DNA of 41,528 bases from Burkholderiales bacterium (GCA_023511995.1 JAIMAL010000022.1:1-41528), one strand, 5' to 3'. Positions 1 through 9,639 are shown, numbered from the stretch's first letter. The notes: a model not told the origin generated them from the letters alone. Numbers and translations are program-made.

Positions 1-75
1 CGCCTGAACTGGAAAACACCTCATCAGGTATTTATGCAATCATACAGCCGCGTTGCACTTCGAGATTGAATCCAC
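1..75 (+). mobile_element. 3' end of an IS30-like insertion sequence (transposase tail plus right end)
   Basis: Frame 1 reads RLNWKTPHQVF and then a short basic tail ending VALRD before a TGA at 67-69. This resembles the extreme C-terminus of IS30-family transposases, which typically reads R-x-x-x-WKTP-x-E/Q-VF. The sequence around 52-75 (GCGTTGCACTTCGAGATTGAA) is placed as an IS30-like terminal repeat would be, directly after the stop codon. The element enters from beyond the left window edge, so its left end and target duplication cannot be seen. The family assignment is by recall of the C-terminal pattern and is tentative. Confidence 0.5.
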
Positions 76-477
76 CTGCAACTGTCGTTGCGCGCCGACC
101 TCGATCCGGCGGTGCATCTTGCGGCTGGGCAAGCGCTGGCGCCGTTACGCGATGAAGGCGTGCTGATCATCGGTTCCGGCAACACCTACCACAACATGAG
201 CGTGATGATGCGCGCGCTAAGGGGTGGCGCGACAGCCATTCATGGATGCGAATTCGATGCCTGGCTCACCGACACGGTGGTCCACCCCGATGCCACCGAG
301 CGTGCGCGGCGATTGTCGGAATGGTTTCGCGCACCCGGTGCACGGGATGCCCATCCGCGCGAAGAGCACCTCATCCCGCTTCTGGTTGCCGCCGGTGCGG
401 GGGGCGCGGACAGCGGCATGAAGTGCTTCGAGGATCGCGTCCTGGGCGCGGTCCAAAGTGCGTTCCGTTTCGGCTGA
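70..477 (+). pseudogene. N-terminally truncated LigB/DODA-type extradiol ring-cleavage dioxygenase
   Basis: The reading frame continues upstream of the first usable start (TTG at 88), as H-L-Q-L-S-L-R-A-D, to about position 70. There it meets the in-frame TGA of the transposase tail. About 135 residues remain. They contain the second-half signatures of DODA/YgiD-type dioxygenases: GVLIIGSGNTYHNM, followed later by REEHLIPLLVAAGA. Intact family members are about 260 residues, and the N-terminal half carrying the first metal-binding histidines is absent. This is therefore a gene remnant cut by the adjacent insertion sequence. If translated from TTG 88 it would give 129 residues that are very unlikely to be catalytic. 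Confidence 0.75.
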
Positions 478-690
478 ACACGTTTCCAGCGCGCTTTTCC
501 ACCCACCCAGGGCCAACGGCAATGGCTAGCTCGATGTTCCATCACTTCGCAAACAGCCCCGGCAGTGCGATTGCCGACCCCGCCGCGACGGGGTGGAACG
601 CCGTCCCCGCAGCGTCACCGTCGCCGGGGACAAGAAAGCCTACACCCCCTACCAGCCGCACGCAGCAGCCTTTCCAGACGATATCGCCTT
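478..690. other. Gap between dioxygenase remnant and nnr, no gene recognised
   Basis: These 213 bases separate the truncated dioxygenase from the 3' end of nnr on the other strand. Frame 2 stays open from 530 to 726 without a convincing start or recognisable domain. I see no terminator hairpin with a T-tract. It may be decayed coding DNA left by the rearrangement at the left edge. Confidence 0.4.
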
Positions 691-2199
691 TCAGGCAACC
701 CCGTCCGCAGGGCGGCTCAGGCCGTAGGCCCACTCGTTGAGTAGCCGTCGTACCGCCCCGATCAGTTCGGAGGCGGTGAGCCCGATGGGGCCGATGCCCT
801 GTTCCACCAGGCGGTCGGCGGCCAAGCCGTGGACGTGGACACCCGCGAGGAGGGCTTCCTGGGGGCCCAGACCCTGCGCCAAGAGCGCTGCCACGATGCC
901 GGTGAGGACATCGCCGGTGCCGGCACTGGCAAGACCCGGATTGCCGCTCGTGTTGATGAACCAGGAGTCGGTTGGACCGGCACAGACGGTCCCCGCTCCC
1001 TTCAGGGCGACCCACGCGTTGAAGCGGGTGGCGAGGCGGCTGGCCGTTTCCACCCGCTGGCGTTGCACTTGTTCCACCGACGTGCCCAGCAGCCGGGCGG
1101 CTTCCGCCGGGTGGGGTGTCATCAAGGTGGGGGCGCTGCGCCGACTCACCGCTTCCTTCAGGGCAGGGTCGGCGGCAATGAGGTTGAGGGCATCGGCGTC
1201 CAGCACCAGGGGGACCGTTCGCCCGATGACGGCCCGCAGATACTCCACCGCCGCTGCAGAGGTGCCGAGGCCGGGGCCGGCGGCGATGACGTTGACCGGC
1301 TCGAGCCCCGGCAGCGTCGCCGGCGACCGAAGCATGAGTTCTGGCTGCAGGCAATCCACCGTCAAAGCGGCTTCATGGAGCAACCCCGCATAGACCCGAC
1401 CCGCCCCGGCGGCGAGGGCGGCGCGGGAGGCGAGGAGAGCGGCCCCCGTCATCCCCGGCGCCCCACCCAGCACGGCGACGGTGCCGAAGCGGCCCTTGTG
1501 GCTGTTGCGGGGCCGCGGCCGCACGAACGCCCGCACCATGGCGGTTTCCAGCAGCCGGCCCGGCGGCGGGGGGAAGAGGGATGCCGGGACGTCGAGGGTA
1601 CGCAGGTGAAGCGTGCCGCAATGATCGGGGCCATCGGCGGTGAGCAGGCCGGGTTTGAGGGCGAGGAAGGTGACGGTGTGCCGCGCCCGTACGGTGGGGC
1701 CCAGCGCCAGGCCGCTGTCTGCGTCGAGGCCGCTGGGAATGTCGAGGGCGAGGATGGGGGCTGCCTGCTCGTTGATCTGGGCTACCCACGTCCCATAGGG
1801 TTCGCCAAGCGGCCGGGTGAGGCCGATGCCGAACAGGCCATCGATGACAAGCCCCCAGTCGCCGCCGCGCGGGGGTTCGCTGAGACAACCGCCACCCGCC
1901 GCCCGCCAGGCGGCAAACGCTGCCGCCGCGTCCGCGGGCAGGCGGGTCGGATCGGCGGCGCATACCACATCCACCCGGTAGAACCACGCCTTGAGATGGC
2001 GCGCTGCTACGAGGGCATCCCCGCCGTTGTTGCCCGGGCCGGCGAAAACGAGGATGGGCCGCCCGTCTTCGGCAAGGGCGCGGGCAAGCTCCGCGGCGGC
2101 GAGCCCGGCGCGTTCCATGAGGCTGGGCCGGGCGGCGGGCAGGGCGGCTTCCAGGGCGCGGATGCCGGCCGTGGGATAGATGGGCAGCGGTTCGGACAT
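691..2199 (-). CDS. nnr: Bifunctional NAD(P)H-hydrate epimerase / ADP-dependent NAD(P)HX dehydratase
   Basis: The 502-residue protein repairs damaged NADH/NADPH hydrates. The N-terminal YjeF_N domain (about 1-215) epimerises the R form. The C-terminal ribokinase-like domain (about 230-490) dehydrates the S form using ADP. Visible motifs are GPGNNGGDALVAARHL near residue 55 and ALDIPSGLDADSG near 150 in the epimerase half. In the C-terminal half are LDADALNLIA, TPHPAEAARLLG and the phosphate-binding ASAGTGDVLTG. Length and domain order match full-length bacterial Nnr. The ATG at 2199 has an AAAGG-type ribosome site just upstream. The gene is divergent from the DUF3330 gene and ends next to the rearranged left edge, but looks complete. 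Confidence 0.96.
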   Translation of the reverse strand: MSEPLPIYPTAGIRALEAALPAARPSLMERAGLAAAELARALAEDGRPILVFAGPGNNGGDALVAARHLKAWFYRVDVVCAADPTRLPADAAAAFAAWRAAGGGCLSEPPRGGDWGLVIDGLFGIGLTRPLGEPYGTWVAQINEQAAPILALDIPSGLDADSGLALGPTVRARHTVTFLALKPGLLTADGPDHCGTLHLRTLDVPASLFPPPPGRLLETAMVRAFVRPRPRNSHKGRFGTVAVLGGAPGMTGAALLASRAALAAGAGRVYAGLLHEAALTVDCLQPELMLRSPATLPGLEPVNVIAAGPGLGTSAAAVEYLRAVIGRTVPLVLDADALNLIAADPALKEAVSRRSAPTLMTPHPAEAARLLGTSVEQVQRQRVETASRLATRFNAWVALKGAGTVCAGPTDSWFINTSGNPGLASAGTGDVLTGIVAALLAQGLGPQEALLAGVHVHGLAADRLVEQGIGPIGLTASELIGAVRRLLNEWAYGLSRPADGVA

Positions 2200-2285
2200 T
2201 TGGCCTTTCGTGCTGTCTAAAGACTTGCAAGAGCCTGCCGCAATATAGCATGCGGGCTATCCGCCGAAGGAAAAAGGAGGTCGCC

Positions 2286-2492
2286 ATGGTAGCCGAGAAA
2301 CATACGCCCAGTGGGGCACCCATCGTCAACTGCGACGAGACCGAAGCCTGCCAAGTCGTATCCTGCGCCACCTGTCTGTCAGAGATTCCGGCCGATGTGG
2401 CGCTCACCGCGGAAGGGCCAGACTACGTGCAGTATTTCTGCGGTCTGGAGTGCGTGGCGAAGTGGAAGGAAAAGGCTGGCATGAAGGCGTGA
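2286..2492 (+). CDS. Small DUF3330-type cysteine-rich (putative zinc-binding) protein
   Basis: A 68-residue protein with a CxxC pair (SCATCLSEIP) and a second pair of cysteines eleven residues or more downstream (QYFCGLECVAKW). This is the arrangement of DUF3330 proteins and suggests a treble-clef-like zinc site. An in-frame ATG exists at 2250. I prefer ATG 2286 because a perfect AAGGAGG lies five bases upstream and the extra twelve residues are just basic low-complexity sequence. It sits alone between divergent nnr and purL. No function is established for the family as far as I know; metal handling or a protein-protein role is possible. Confidence 0.85.
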   Translation: MVAEKHTPSGAPIVNCDETEACQVVSCATCLSEIPADVALTAEGPDYVQYFCGLECVAKWKEKAGMKA

Positions 2493-2527
2493 GCCGCGCC
2501 CCGGTCTTCGCTCAGGACGGTTTCGGT

Positions 2528-2557
2528 TAAAATCCGGGTTTCGTCAGCCGAAACCCG
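2528..2557 (+). promoter_or_regulatory. purL promoter -10 box and perfect 9-bp dyad abutting the start codon
   Basis: A TAAAAT box at 2528-2533 is followed by a perfect inverted repeat, CGGGTTTCG (2535-2543), loop TCAGC, CGAAACCCG (2549-2557). It ends three bases before the purL ATG. No clear -35 hexamer and no Shine-Dalgarno sequence is visible. The dyad could be an operator overlapping the transcription start, or an RNA hairpin controlling ribosome entry. It does not resemble the enterobacterial PurR box. Confidence 0.5.
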
Positions 2558-2560
2558 AAC

Positions 2561-5500
2561 ATGTCCCAGATTCTCAAGCTGCGGGGACGTAGCGCCCTTT
2601 CCCCTTTTCGTCTCGACAAACTCAAGCACTCCCTCGCCCAAGTCGTTCCCTCGGTCACGGCGGTTCATGCCGAGTTCTGGCACTTTGCCGCGCTTTCCCG
2701 GCCGTTGACGGCTGAGGAGCGGGAACGCCTGGGCAGGCTGCTCACCTACGGCCCGGCGACGGCAGGAGGGGATGCGCGCGGTGACCTCCTTTTGGTGGTG
2801 CCCCGCCTCGGCACCATTTCGCCCTGGTCGTCGAAGGCTACCGACATCGCCCATCACTGCGGGCTGGAGGCGGTGGAGCGGATCGAGCGCGGGGTAGCCT
2901 GGTATTTCGGCAAACCCGGCTGGGTGCCCTTGGAGGTCCACGAACGGGCGGCGCTGGCGCCATTGATCCACGACCGCATGACGGAGACCGTGCTCGCCGA
3001 CCTGGATGGGGTGGAGGCGCTCTTCGCCCATCACGTGCCGAAGCCGCTTGCCACCGTGGACGTTCTGGGAGGCGGGCGCAACGCTCTGGTCGCGGCCAAC
3101 CGAGAGATGGGGCTTGCTTTGTCTGTCGAAGAAATCGACTACCTGGTGGAGGCCTTCATCCGGCTTGGCCGCAATCCCACCGACGTCGAGCTCATGATGT
3201 TTGCGCAGGCCAATTCGGAACACTGCCGGCACAAGATTTTCAACGCCGAGTGGATCATCGATGGACAAAGGCAGGCCCAATCCCTGTTCGCCATGATCCG
3301 CGAAACCCATGCCCGGCATCCCGAAGGCACGTTGGTGGCCTATGCCGACAACGCGGCGGTGATGGAAGGGGCCGAGGTGGCTCGTTTCTTCCCCGACCCG
3401 CAAAGCGGCGTCTACGGCTTCCACAGCGATCTCACGCATATCCTGATGAAGGTGGAGACGCATAACCATCCGACGGCGATCTCCCCTTATCCCGGTGCGG
3501 CCACCGGCGCCGGGGGGGAAATCCGCGACGAAGGGGCCACTGGCACTGGCTCCAAACCGAAGGCAGGGCTTACGGGTTTTTCCGTCTCCAACCTCGTGAT
3601 CCCTGGTTTCGAGCAGCCCTGGGAGACTAATCCCTACGGGCGCCCCGGGCGCATCGCCTCGCCCCTTGCCATCATGCTGGAAGGCCCCATCGGCGCGGCG
3701 GCCTTCAACAACGAATTCGGACGTCCCAACCTCGCCGGCTATTTCCGCACCTTCGAGCAGCGGGTGGCGGGGGAGGTGCGGGGTTATCACAAGCCCATCA
3801 TGCTCGCCGGGGGTATTGGCAACATCTCCGCACAACACGTGCACAAGGCGCATGTTCCGCCCGGTGCCCTGCTCATCCAGTTGGGCGGGCCTGGGTTACT
3901 CATCGGTCTGGGCGGGGGCGCGGCCTCCAGCATGGATACCGGGGCCAATGCCGAGAATCTGGATTTCGATTCCGTGCAACGGGGCAATGCGGAAATGCAG
4001 CGCCGTGCCCAGGAGGTAATCGACCGTTGCTGGCAGTTGGGACCAGACAATCCCATTCTTTCCATCCACGACGTGGGTGCCGGCGGCCTTTCCAATGCGC
4101 TCCCCGAGCTGGTGCACGCCAGCGGCCGCGGCGCGCGTCTCGATTTGCGCCGCATTCCCATCGAGGAACCCGGCATGTCGCCCATGCAGATTTGGTGCAA
4201 CGAGGCGCAGGAGCGTTACGTGCTCGCCATCCGCCCGGACGCACTGGAACGCTTCCAAGCCATCTGTGAGCGGGAGCGCTGCCCCTTCTCCGTGCTGGGC
4301 CAAGCCACGGAAGCGTCGCGTCTTGTCGTGGAGGATCCCCATTTCGGCAACCGGCCGGTGGATGTGGACCTGGAGGTCATCCTCGGCAAGCCGCCGCGGA
4401 TGGTGCGCGAAGCAAGCCACCTCTTGCGACGCCTGCCGCCCCTCGATTTCAGCGTCATGGAGCTTGCCGAGGCGGTGGAGCGAGTGTTGCGTCTGCCTGC
4501 CGTGGCTGCCAAGACGTTCCTCATCACCATCGGTGATCGCACCGTGGGAGGATTCACCGCCCGTGACCAGATGGTGGGGCCGTGGCAGGTCCCTGTGGCC
4601 GATTGCGCAGTGACTACCCTAGGCTACGACACCTACCTCGGCGAGGCCTTCGCCGTGGGCGAACGCACACCACTTGCCCTCATCGATGCGCCGGCTTCGG
4701 GGCGCATGGCGGTGGGCGAAGCCATCACCAATCTCGCTGCGGCACCCATCGAAAGCCTCGGCAAGGTCAAGCTCTCCGCCAACTGGATGGCGGCGGCCGG
4801 CCATCCGGGAGAGGATGCGGCCCTGTTCGATACCGTGCGAGCGGTGGCTTTGGAACTCTGTCCCGCGCTGGGTCTTGCCATCCCGGTGGGGAAGGATTCC
4901 TTGTCCATGAAGACGGTCTGGGAAGAAAACGGCGAACGCAAGGAGGTGACGGCACCGCTTTCCCTCATCGTCTCCGCCTTTGCTCCCGTCGAGGATGCGC
5001 GCAGAACCCTCACGCCCCAACTGCGCACCGATCAGGGCGAGACCGATCTGATCCTCATCGATCTAGGCGCCGGTCGCGGCCGCCTGGGGGGATCGGCACT
5101 GGCCCAAGTGTACGGCCAGATGGGTGATTGCTGTCCGGATGTGGTCAATCCCGACAAGCTTAAAGCCTTCTTCGAAACCGTGCAGGCCTTGAACCGGGCC
5201 GGCAGGATTCTCGCCTACCACGACCGTTCCGATGGGGGGCTTTTCGTGACCCTGTGCGAAATGGCCTTCGCCGGTCACACGGGGCTCACCGTGGACCTCG
5301 ACGAGCTCTGTTTCGATCACATCCGCGCCGGGGTGGAGCGGCGCGGTGAGCCGGAACCGGACCTTGCCCCCGGCGCTTATTCGGCGCACATCTTTCCCGT
5401 GCTCTTCAACGAGGAATTGGGGGCGGTGCTGCAGGTTCGCCGCGCCGATACGCCGGCGGTGCTCGAGGCCTTCATCGATGCCGGTCTGCGTAGCGAGCTG

Positions 5501-6520
5501 CACGTGATCGGCACCCTCAACGGAGATGACACCATCCGTTTCTTGCGCCAGGGCCACGAGATTTACGCCGCACCCCGCGCCACCCTGCAGAGGCTTTGGG
5601 CGCGGACGAGTTTCGAGATGCAGCGGCTGCGGGATAATCCAGAGTGCGCCCAAGAGGAATACGATCGCTTGCTCGTGGCCGACGATCCAGGGCTTTCCGT
5701 GCACCTCACCTTCGACCCCGGTGAAGACATTGCTGCCCCTTTCATTGCCACGGGCCGGCGGCCGCGGGTGGCCATCCTGCGGGAACAAGGCGTGAACGGC
5801 CAAGTGGAAATGGCGGCAGCATTCCACCGCGCGGGTTTCGAGGCGGTGGACGTGCACATGAGCGACATCATCGATGGCCGTATTTCTCTGAGGGCATTTG
5901 CTGGCTTCGTCGCCTGCGGTGGGTTTTCCTATGGCGACGTGCTGGGGGCGGGCGAAGGGTGGGCGAAGTCGATTCTTTTCAATGCCCGGGCCCGGGAGGA
6001 ATTCCAGGCATTCTTTGCGCGCGGCGATTCTTTTGCCCTGGGCGTGTGCAACGGCTGCCAGATGATGAGCAATCTGCACGAAATCATTCCAGGCGCGGAA
6101 AACTGGCCCCACTTCGTGCGCAACCGATCCGAGCAGTTCGAGGCCCGGTTCGTGCTCGTCGAGGTGACGGACAGCCCGTCGCTCTTCCTGCGCGACATGG
6201 CGGGCAGCCGCTTGCCAGTGGTCGTTGCCCACGGCGAAGGGTATGCGGAATTCGCCGACGAAAGACAACGGGCGCAGGCCTTGGTGGCCCTGCGTTACGT
6301 GGACCACCACGGCAGACCCACGGAAACCTATCCCTTAAACCCCAACGGCTCCCCCGGAGGGATTACCGGCCTCACCACGCCCGATGGGCGCTTCACCATC
6401 ATGATGCCCCATCCGGAACGCCTCTTCCGCACGGTGCAGTACTCCTGGCATCCGGACGACTGGGGCGAGGACGGCCCCTGGCTGCGCATGTTCCGCAATG
6501 CGCGGCGCTGGGTGGGTTGA
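2561..6520 (+). CDS. purL: Phosphoribosylformylglycinamidine synthase (single-chain)
   Basis: Fourth step of de novo purine synthesis: FGAR + glutamine + ATP gives FGAM. At 1319 residues this is the large single-chain form typical of gamma- and betaproteobacteria. It comprises a PurS-like N-terminal domain (about 1-150), a linker domain, two PurM-like ATP-binding halves (signatures [14 protein letters not shown] near 220, [13 protein letters not shown] near 300, and [14 protein letters not shown] near 510) and a C-terminal class I glutaminase. The glutaminase nucleophile is Cys1163 in GVCNGCQMM, and the His-Glu pair is in PHPERLFR near the end. All key residues are present. The ATG at 2561 follows the dyad described separately. 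The gene converges with the HDOD gene downstream. Confidence 0.98.
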   Translation: MSQILKLRGRSALSPFRLDKLKHSLAQVVPSVTAVHAEFWHFAALSRPLTAEERERLGRLLTYGPATAGGDARGDLLLVVPRLGTISPWSSKATDIAHHCGLEAVERIERGVAWYFGKPGWVPLEVHERAALAPLIHDRMTETVLADLDGVEALFAHHVPKPLATVDVLGGGRNALVAANREMGLALSVEEIDYLVEAFIRLGRNPTDVELMMFAQANSEHCRHKIFNAEWIIDGQRQAQSLFAMIRETHARHPEGTLVAYADNAAVMEGAEVARFFPDPQSGVYGFHSDLTHILMKVETHNHPTAISPYPGAATGAGGEIRDEGATGTGSKPKAGLTGFSVSNLVIPGFEQPWETNPYGRPGRIASPLAIMLEGPIGAAAFNNEFGRPNLAGYFRTFEQRVAGEVRGYHKPIMLAGGIGNISAQHVHKAHVPPGALLIQLGGPGLLIGLGGGAASSMDTGANAENLDFDSVQRGNAEMQRRAQEVIDRCWQLGPDNPILSIHDVGAGGLSNALPELVHASGRGARLDLRRIPIEEPGMSPMQIWCNEAQERYVLAIRPDALERFQAICERERCPFSVLGQATEASRLVVEDPHFGNRPVDVDLEVILGKPPRMVREASHLLRRLPPLDFSVMELAEAVERVLRLPAVAAKTFLITIGDRTVGGFTARDQMVGPWQVPVADCAVTTLGYDTYLGEAFAVGERTPLALIDAPASGRMAVGEAITNLAAAPIESLGKVKLSANWMAAAGHPGEDAALFDTVRAVALELCPALGLAIPVGKDSLSMKTVWEENGERKEVTAPLSLIVSAFAPVEDARRTLTPQLRTDQGETDLILIDLGAGRGRLGGSALAQVYGQMGDCCPDVVNPDKLKAFFETVQALNRAGRILAYHDRSDGGLFVTLCEMAFAGHTGLTVDLDELCFDHIRAGVERRGEPEPDLAPGAYSAHIFPVLFNEELGAVLQVRRADTPAVLEAFIDAGLRSELHVIGTLNGDDTIRFLRQGHEIYAAPRATLQRLWARTSFEMQRLRDNPECAQEEYDRLLVADDPGLSVHLTFDPGEDIAAPFIATGRRPRVAILREQGVNGQVEMAAAFHRAGFEAVDVHMSDIIDGRISLRAFAGFVACGGFSYGDVLGAGEGWAKSILFNARAREEFQAFFARGDSFALGVCNGCQMMSNLHEIIPGAENWPHFVRNRSEQFEARFVLVEVTDSPSLFLRDMAGSRLPVVVAHGEGYAEFADERQRAQALVALRYVDHHGRPTETYPLNPNGSPGGITGLTTPDGRFTIMMPHPERLFRTVQYSWHPDDWGEDGPWLRMFRNARRWVG

Positions 6521-6526
6521 GGGAGG

Positions 6527-6552
6527 CCGCTTGCCCGGCGCAAATCAAGCGG
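6527..6552. terminator. Inverted repeat between convergent purL and HDOD gene, possible weak terminator
   Basis: CCGCTTG (6527-6533) and CAAGCGG (6546-6552) form a 7-bp stem with a 12-base loop, six bases after the purL stop codon. The repeat overlaps the stop codon of the convergent gene. A TTTT run occurs only six bases beyond the stem, so this is a weak candidate. Confidence 0.3.
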
Positions 6553-7381
6553 TGAGGTTTTCCTCGAACTGGGCGAGCATTTCGTCAACGAACTCGTTGC
6601 GTGTGAGGGGACTCACACCGAGGGCGGCCAGCACCGCCGGCTCGGTTTTCTCCCAGCCAGCTTCGGCGTAACCGTAGAACAGATTGCGCAGATGCGTGGC
6701 AGCGAGCAGTACCGCCAAAAGGGGAAGATCGGCGAGCAGATCGTCGGCCACTTCATGGTGGTGGCGGATGGTACGGCAGACCGCTTCCGGCAACTTCCAG
6801 TTGCGCGCCAAAAGCGCACCCACGGCGGCGTGGCAGGTGCCGATGGCGGCATCCTCCTGCTCGAGGTCTGGCCAGGCGTGTTGCAGGTTCTGGCAGTAGC
6901 CGGGGAACCGTTGCATGAGGATGGGTACGCCGCAGTCGTGGAAGAGGCCCGCCAGATGCGCCTCGCCGGCGGGAATGCCCAGCACGTCCGCTTGCCGCCG
7001 CGCGATTAGGCCGCACAGCAGGGCGATGTCGTTGGCACGTTCCCAGAAAGCCTCGAGGGATCCACCTTCGCCACCCACTGCCTCCCGCAGCGCCGCCCCC
7101 TTGATGATCACCAAAGCCGGTTGGAGACCCAGGAGGGAGAGGGCCTGTTCCAGGCTGCTCACCTCCCGGCCGACGCCGAAGAGGGGAGAGTGGGCTGCCT
7201 TGAACACACGGGCGGTGAGCCCGGCATCTTTCCCCACCACGGCAGCGACCTGGCGCAGGCTGCAGGCGTTGCGCTGAAGCAGGGCATCGATCTCCGCCAG
7301 CACTTTTGGCTGCGGCGGCAGGTGGATACCTTTGGCGAAGAGGGCTTCAATTTCCGGACCGGGAGTCGTGTCGCGATTCAT
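6545..7381 (-). CDS. HDOD-domain signalling protein
   Basis: A 278-residue protein made almost entirely of one HDOD domain, the HD-related output domain found in bacterial signalling and stress proteins. Recognisable parts are IHLPPQPKVLAEIDALLQ near the start, the helix around GKDAGLTARVFKAAHSPLFG, and HLAGLFHDCGVPIL and the helix near IRHHHEVADDL. The HD catalytic set is only partly kept (HD in FHDCG, then HHHE), as usual for HDOD proteins, so I do not infer phosphodiesterase activity. There is no receiver or GGDEF domain. An in-frame ATG at 7420 would add thirteen Ser/Arg-rich residues. I chose 7381 because the domain begins soon after and AGGGCG lies upstream, but this is not certain. Confidence 0.88.
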   Translation of the reverse strand: MNRDTTPGPEIEALFAKGIHLPPQPKVLAEIDALLQRNACSLRQVAAVVGKDAGLTARVFKAAHSPLFGVGREVSSLEQALSLLGLQPALVIIKGAALREAVGGEGGSLEAFWERANDIALLCGLIARRQADVLGIPAGEAHLAGLFHDCGVPILMQRFPGYCQNLQHAWPDLEQEDAAIGTCHAAVGALLARNWKLPEAVCRTIRHHHEVADDLLADLPLLAVLLAATHLRNLFYGYAEAGWEKTEPAVLAALGVSPLTRNEFVDEMLAQFEENLTA

Positions 7382-7493
7382 GGTTTGTCGCCCTGAGTTA
7401 GAAGTGCGTCGCGAAGACATTATCGGGCGTCGGGTGAAGAGCTTTAGGGTGGAACGATGACAGTCGTGTGAAGGGCCATGCCGGCTCAGGGCG

Positions 7494-7523
7494 AAAAAAA
7501 CCGCGCCGGGCTAGCCGGCGCGG
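7494..7523 (-). terminator. Intrinsic terminator of the yciB-yciI-bolA-ppiC operon
   Basis: On the minus strand, CCGCGCCGG, loop CTAGC, CCGGCGCGG forms a perfect 9-bp all-GC stem followed directly by seven T residues. It lies thirteen bases after the ppiC-type gene stop codon, as expected for a Rho-independent terminator closing the operon. Confidence 0.95.
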
Positions 7524-7535
7524 CTTGCGTTTGGG

Positions 7536-8375
7536 TTACTTGTTCTCGGTCTTGGCTTCGGGCGGGTTGGCGTATTCGATCTTGGCTTTGGCGCGCAGGT
7601 CGGCTGCGAGCTGCTGGATCTGCTGCTGCTGCAGGCGCTGGGTGATCTGGGGCCGGATTTCATCCAGCTTGGGCGCATCCTTCACGTCCTCCAGCTTGAT
7701 GACGTGCCAGCCGAACTGGGTTTGCACCGGGGTCTTGGTGTATTCGCCCTTTTTCAGGGCCACCAGAGCATCAGCGAAGGGTTTCACGTAGGCGGCGGGC
7801 ACGTTCCAGCCGAGATCGCCGCCATTGCGTGCAGAGGCATCCTTCGATTTCTGCTCGGCGAGTTTCTCGAACTTGGCACCCTTGGCGAGCTGGGCAATGA
7901 TGGCCTCGGCTTCTTTCTTCTCCGCCACCAGGATGTGGCGGGCGTGGTACTGCTTGTCACCGATCTGGGCCTTGATCCTGTCGTATTCGGCCTTGATCAT
8001 GTCCTCGGTGATGGGGTGCTTCTTGATGTAGTCCTGCACGTAGGCATTGAGCAGGATGTTCTGCCGTGCGAGATCCAGTTGCATCTGCACGTCGGGACGC
8101 TTGTCCACGCCTTCCCGGACTGCCGCCTGGCGAACTACCTCCCGGCTGATGAGCTCCTCCAGCACGGCTTTGCGCGCTTCCGGCGTGTCCGGCGCGCCTT
8201 GCGCGGCACGCTGCTGCATGAAGGCATCGATGAGGGATTGCTTGATGGGCGTGCCGTTGACCGTGGCGGCCGCGGCTTCGTTGCCGTTCTTGGCGGCCGG
8301 CTGCGCGTTGCAGGCGGTGAGGGTGAAGAGGGTGCCGAACAGGGCGAACAGCACACGGGTGGTGGCGGATTTCAT
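7536..8375 (-). CDS. Periplasmic/membrane-anchored PpiC-type peptidyl-prolyl isomerase, probable lipoprotein
   Basis: A 279-residue parvulin-family isomerase. The N-terminus is a signal peptide ending in a lipobox-like LFTLTAC with the cysteine at residue 22, suggesting a lipid anchor. A SurA-N-like helical region (about 40-140) precedes the parvulin domain (about 145-240). In the latter, YHARHILVAEKKEAEAI, KDASARNGGDLGWN and TQFGWHVIKLED are the classic segments. It probably assists folding of exported or outer-membrane proteins. A glutamine-rich coil and a charged tail follow. It is the last gene of the operon: its ATG overlaps the bolA stop by four bases, and AGAGGAG just upstream serves as ribosome site. 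Confidence 0.93.
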   Translation of the reverse strand: MKSATTRVLFALFGTLFTLTACNAQPAAKNGNEAAAATVNGTPIKQSLIDAFMQQRAAQGAPDTPEARKAVLEELISREVVRQAAVREGVDKRPDVQMQLDLARQNILLNAYVQDYIKKHPITEDMIKAEYDRIKAQIGDKQYHARHILVAEKKEAEAIIAQLAKGAKFEKLAEQKSKDASARNGGDLGWNVPAAYVKPFADALVALKKGEYTKTPVQTQFGWHVIKLEDVKDAPKLDEIRPQITQRLQQQQIQQLAADLRAKAKIEYANPPEAKTENK

Positions 8376-8656
8376 GGAGTCTCCTCTCGGGTGGAAAAAA
8401 ATTCATCGGGAGTGGCTGCGCTGATGCTCAGGGCGTGAATACCCTTCTGCATCAGTTCGGCCAGGGTTTCGTAAACGAGACGATGGCGGGCGAGCGTGGG
8501 CAGACCCTGGAAACGTTCGGAGACGATGACAAGGCGGTAGTGCCCGCCTTCGCGTGCCCCGGCGTGACCGGCATGCAGACGGCTGTCGTCGATGATTTCC
8601 AGGTGTTGCGGCGCCAGCGCAGCGAGCCGGTGCCGCATCTGTTCGATGGTGCTCAT
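8372..8656 (-). CDS. bolA: BolA-family protein
   Basis: A 94-residue BolA homologue. The family binds monothiol glutaredoxins and iron-sulfur clusters and is linked to iron homeostasis and stress morphology. The fold signature is visible in [44 protein letters not shown] and [11 protein letters not shown]. The invariant histidine of the helix-turn-helix-like segment is in ARHRLVY. Start and stop both overlap neighbours by four bases (ATGA), so it is translationally coupled between the YciI-like and PpiC-like genes. The same neighbourhood (yciB, yciI, bolA, ppiC) is common in betaproteobacteria. Confidence 0.95.
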   Translation of the reverse strand: MSTIEQMRHRLAALAPQHLEIIDDSRLHAGHAGAREGGHYRLVIVSERFQGLPTLARHRLVYETLAELMQKGIHALSISAATPDEFFSTREETP

Positions 8657-8955
8657 GCGGGAAACACCCTGCGCCAGGGTTTGACCGTGACCCGCGCATA
8701 GACGCCGGCAGCGACGTAGGGATCGGCCTCGGCCCAGGCGCGCGCCGCTTCCAGGGAGGGAAATTCGGCGACGATGAGGCTGCCGGTGAAGCCCGCCGGC
8801 CCGGGATCCACGCTGTCGATGGCGGGACAGGGGCCCGCCAGCAGCAGACGGCCCTCGTTCTGCAAGGCCTCGAGCCGCGCAAGATGTGCCGGACGCGCCG
8901 CCTGCCGCTTGGCCAGGCTGTCCGGCACGTCTTCCGCCCAGATTGCGTAGAACAT
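8653..8955 (-). CDS. YciI-family protein
   Basis: A 100-residue YciI-like protein with a ferredoxin-like alpha/beta barrel. It begins [17 protein letters not shown], where the family has 'Y-x-x-x-x-x-D-x-x-x-S-x-x-x-R' followed by [11 protein letters not shown]. The histidine in RPAHL and the later aspartate in [11 protein letters not shown] match the putative active-site His-Asp pair seen in YciI and related dehalogenase-like proteins. The biological reaction is not established. The start is the ATG at 8955, sharing one base with the yciB stop codon (TGATG). A longer in-frame extension lies entirely over yciB and is not credible. Confidence 0.9.
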   Translation of the reverse strand: MFYAIWAEDVPDSLAKRQAARPAHLARLEALQNEGRLLLAGPCPAIDSVDPGPAGFTGSLIVAEFPSLEAARAWAEADPYVAAGVYARVTVKPWRRVFPA

Positions 8956-9494
8956 CAGGAACCTTCCCCTTCCTCGACGTATTTGGCCAGCATCAGCCCC
9001 TGCAACAAAATGAACACCAGCATGATGCCCAGGAAGCCGAACAGCTTGAAGTTGACCCATGCCGCTTCCGAGAAACGATAGGCGACCACCAGGTTGAGAC
9101 CGCCCATGAAGGCGAAAAAGGTCGCCCAGCTCAGATTGAGGCGGTGCCAGACGGCATCCGGCAGCTTGATCTGGTTTTTCATCATGGCCGCAATCAGGTT
9201 GCGGCCGAACAGGCGTTCCGCTGCCAGCAGCACCACGGCAAAGAGCCAGTAGAGCACCGTGGGCTTCCACTTGATGAAGACGGGATCATGCAGCCACAGG
9301 GTGGCACCGCCGAAAACAACGATGAGCACCAGGCTCACCCAGAGCATGGTATCCACTTTGCGGTGGCGCAGCCACATCCAGCCGATCTGGGCGAAGGTGG
9401 CGGCGATCGCCACCGCCGTGGCGGTGTAAATCCCATAGGCCTTGTAGGCGATGAAAAAGAGAATGACCGGAAAAAGATCGAAGAAAAACTTCAT
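8955..9494 (-). CDS. yciB: Inner-membrane-spanning protein YciB (septation protein A family)
   Basis: A 179-residue hydrophobic protein with about five membrane segments. It is recognised by the N-terminal [18 protein letters not shown] and the central [16 protein letters not shown] followed by [14 protein letters not shown]. In the family this protein takes part in cell-envelope integrity and septation. It opens the four-gene operon yciB-yciI-bolA-ppiC. The ATG at 9494 is the natural start of the conserved sequence; a GGGGAAG-like site is not obvious immediately upstream. Confidence 0.95.
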   Translation of the reverse strand: MKFFFDLFPVILFFIAYKAYGIYTATAVAIAATFAQIGWMWLRHRKVDTMLWVSLVLIVVFGGATLWLHDPVFIKWKPTVLYWLFAVVLLAAERLFGRNLIAAMMKNQIKLPDAVWHRLNLSWATFFAFMGGLNLVVAYRFSEAAWVNFKLFGFLGIMLVFILLQGLMLAKYVEEGEGS

Positions 9495-9639
9495 GGGGGA
9501 AGCCGGCGTGGATGAACGGCGCGCCCCGGGAAAGCGTGACTTTGCGCCCGGCCCGGAAACGGTTGCGGCGTGAAGTGTAGCACGGCGCAGGCGCCAGTCC
9601 CAATTTTTCCGCGTGGCAGACGGGGGGCGGCGTTTTTGT

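Noticed and set aside
530-726. Start-less open frame after the dioxygenase remnant
   Set aside because: No start codon, no recognised family and it runs into nnr; kept only as an unexplained gap.
829-2220. Long open frame (about 460 codons) antisense to nnr
   Set aside because: Gly/Arg/Ala-rich with no recognisable domain; it mirrors the high-G+C third-position bias of nnr, which has full family motifs.
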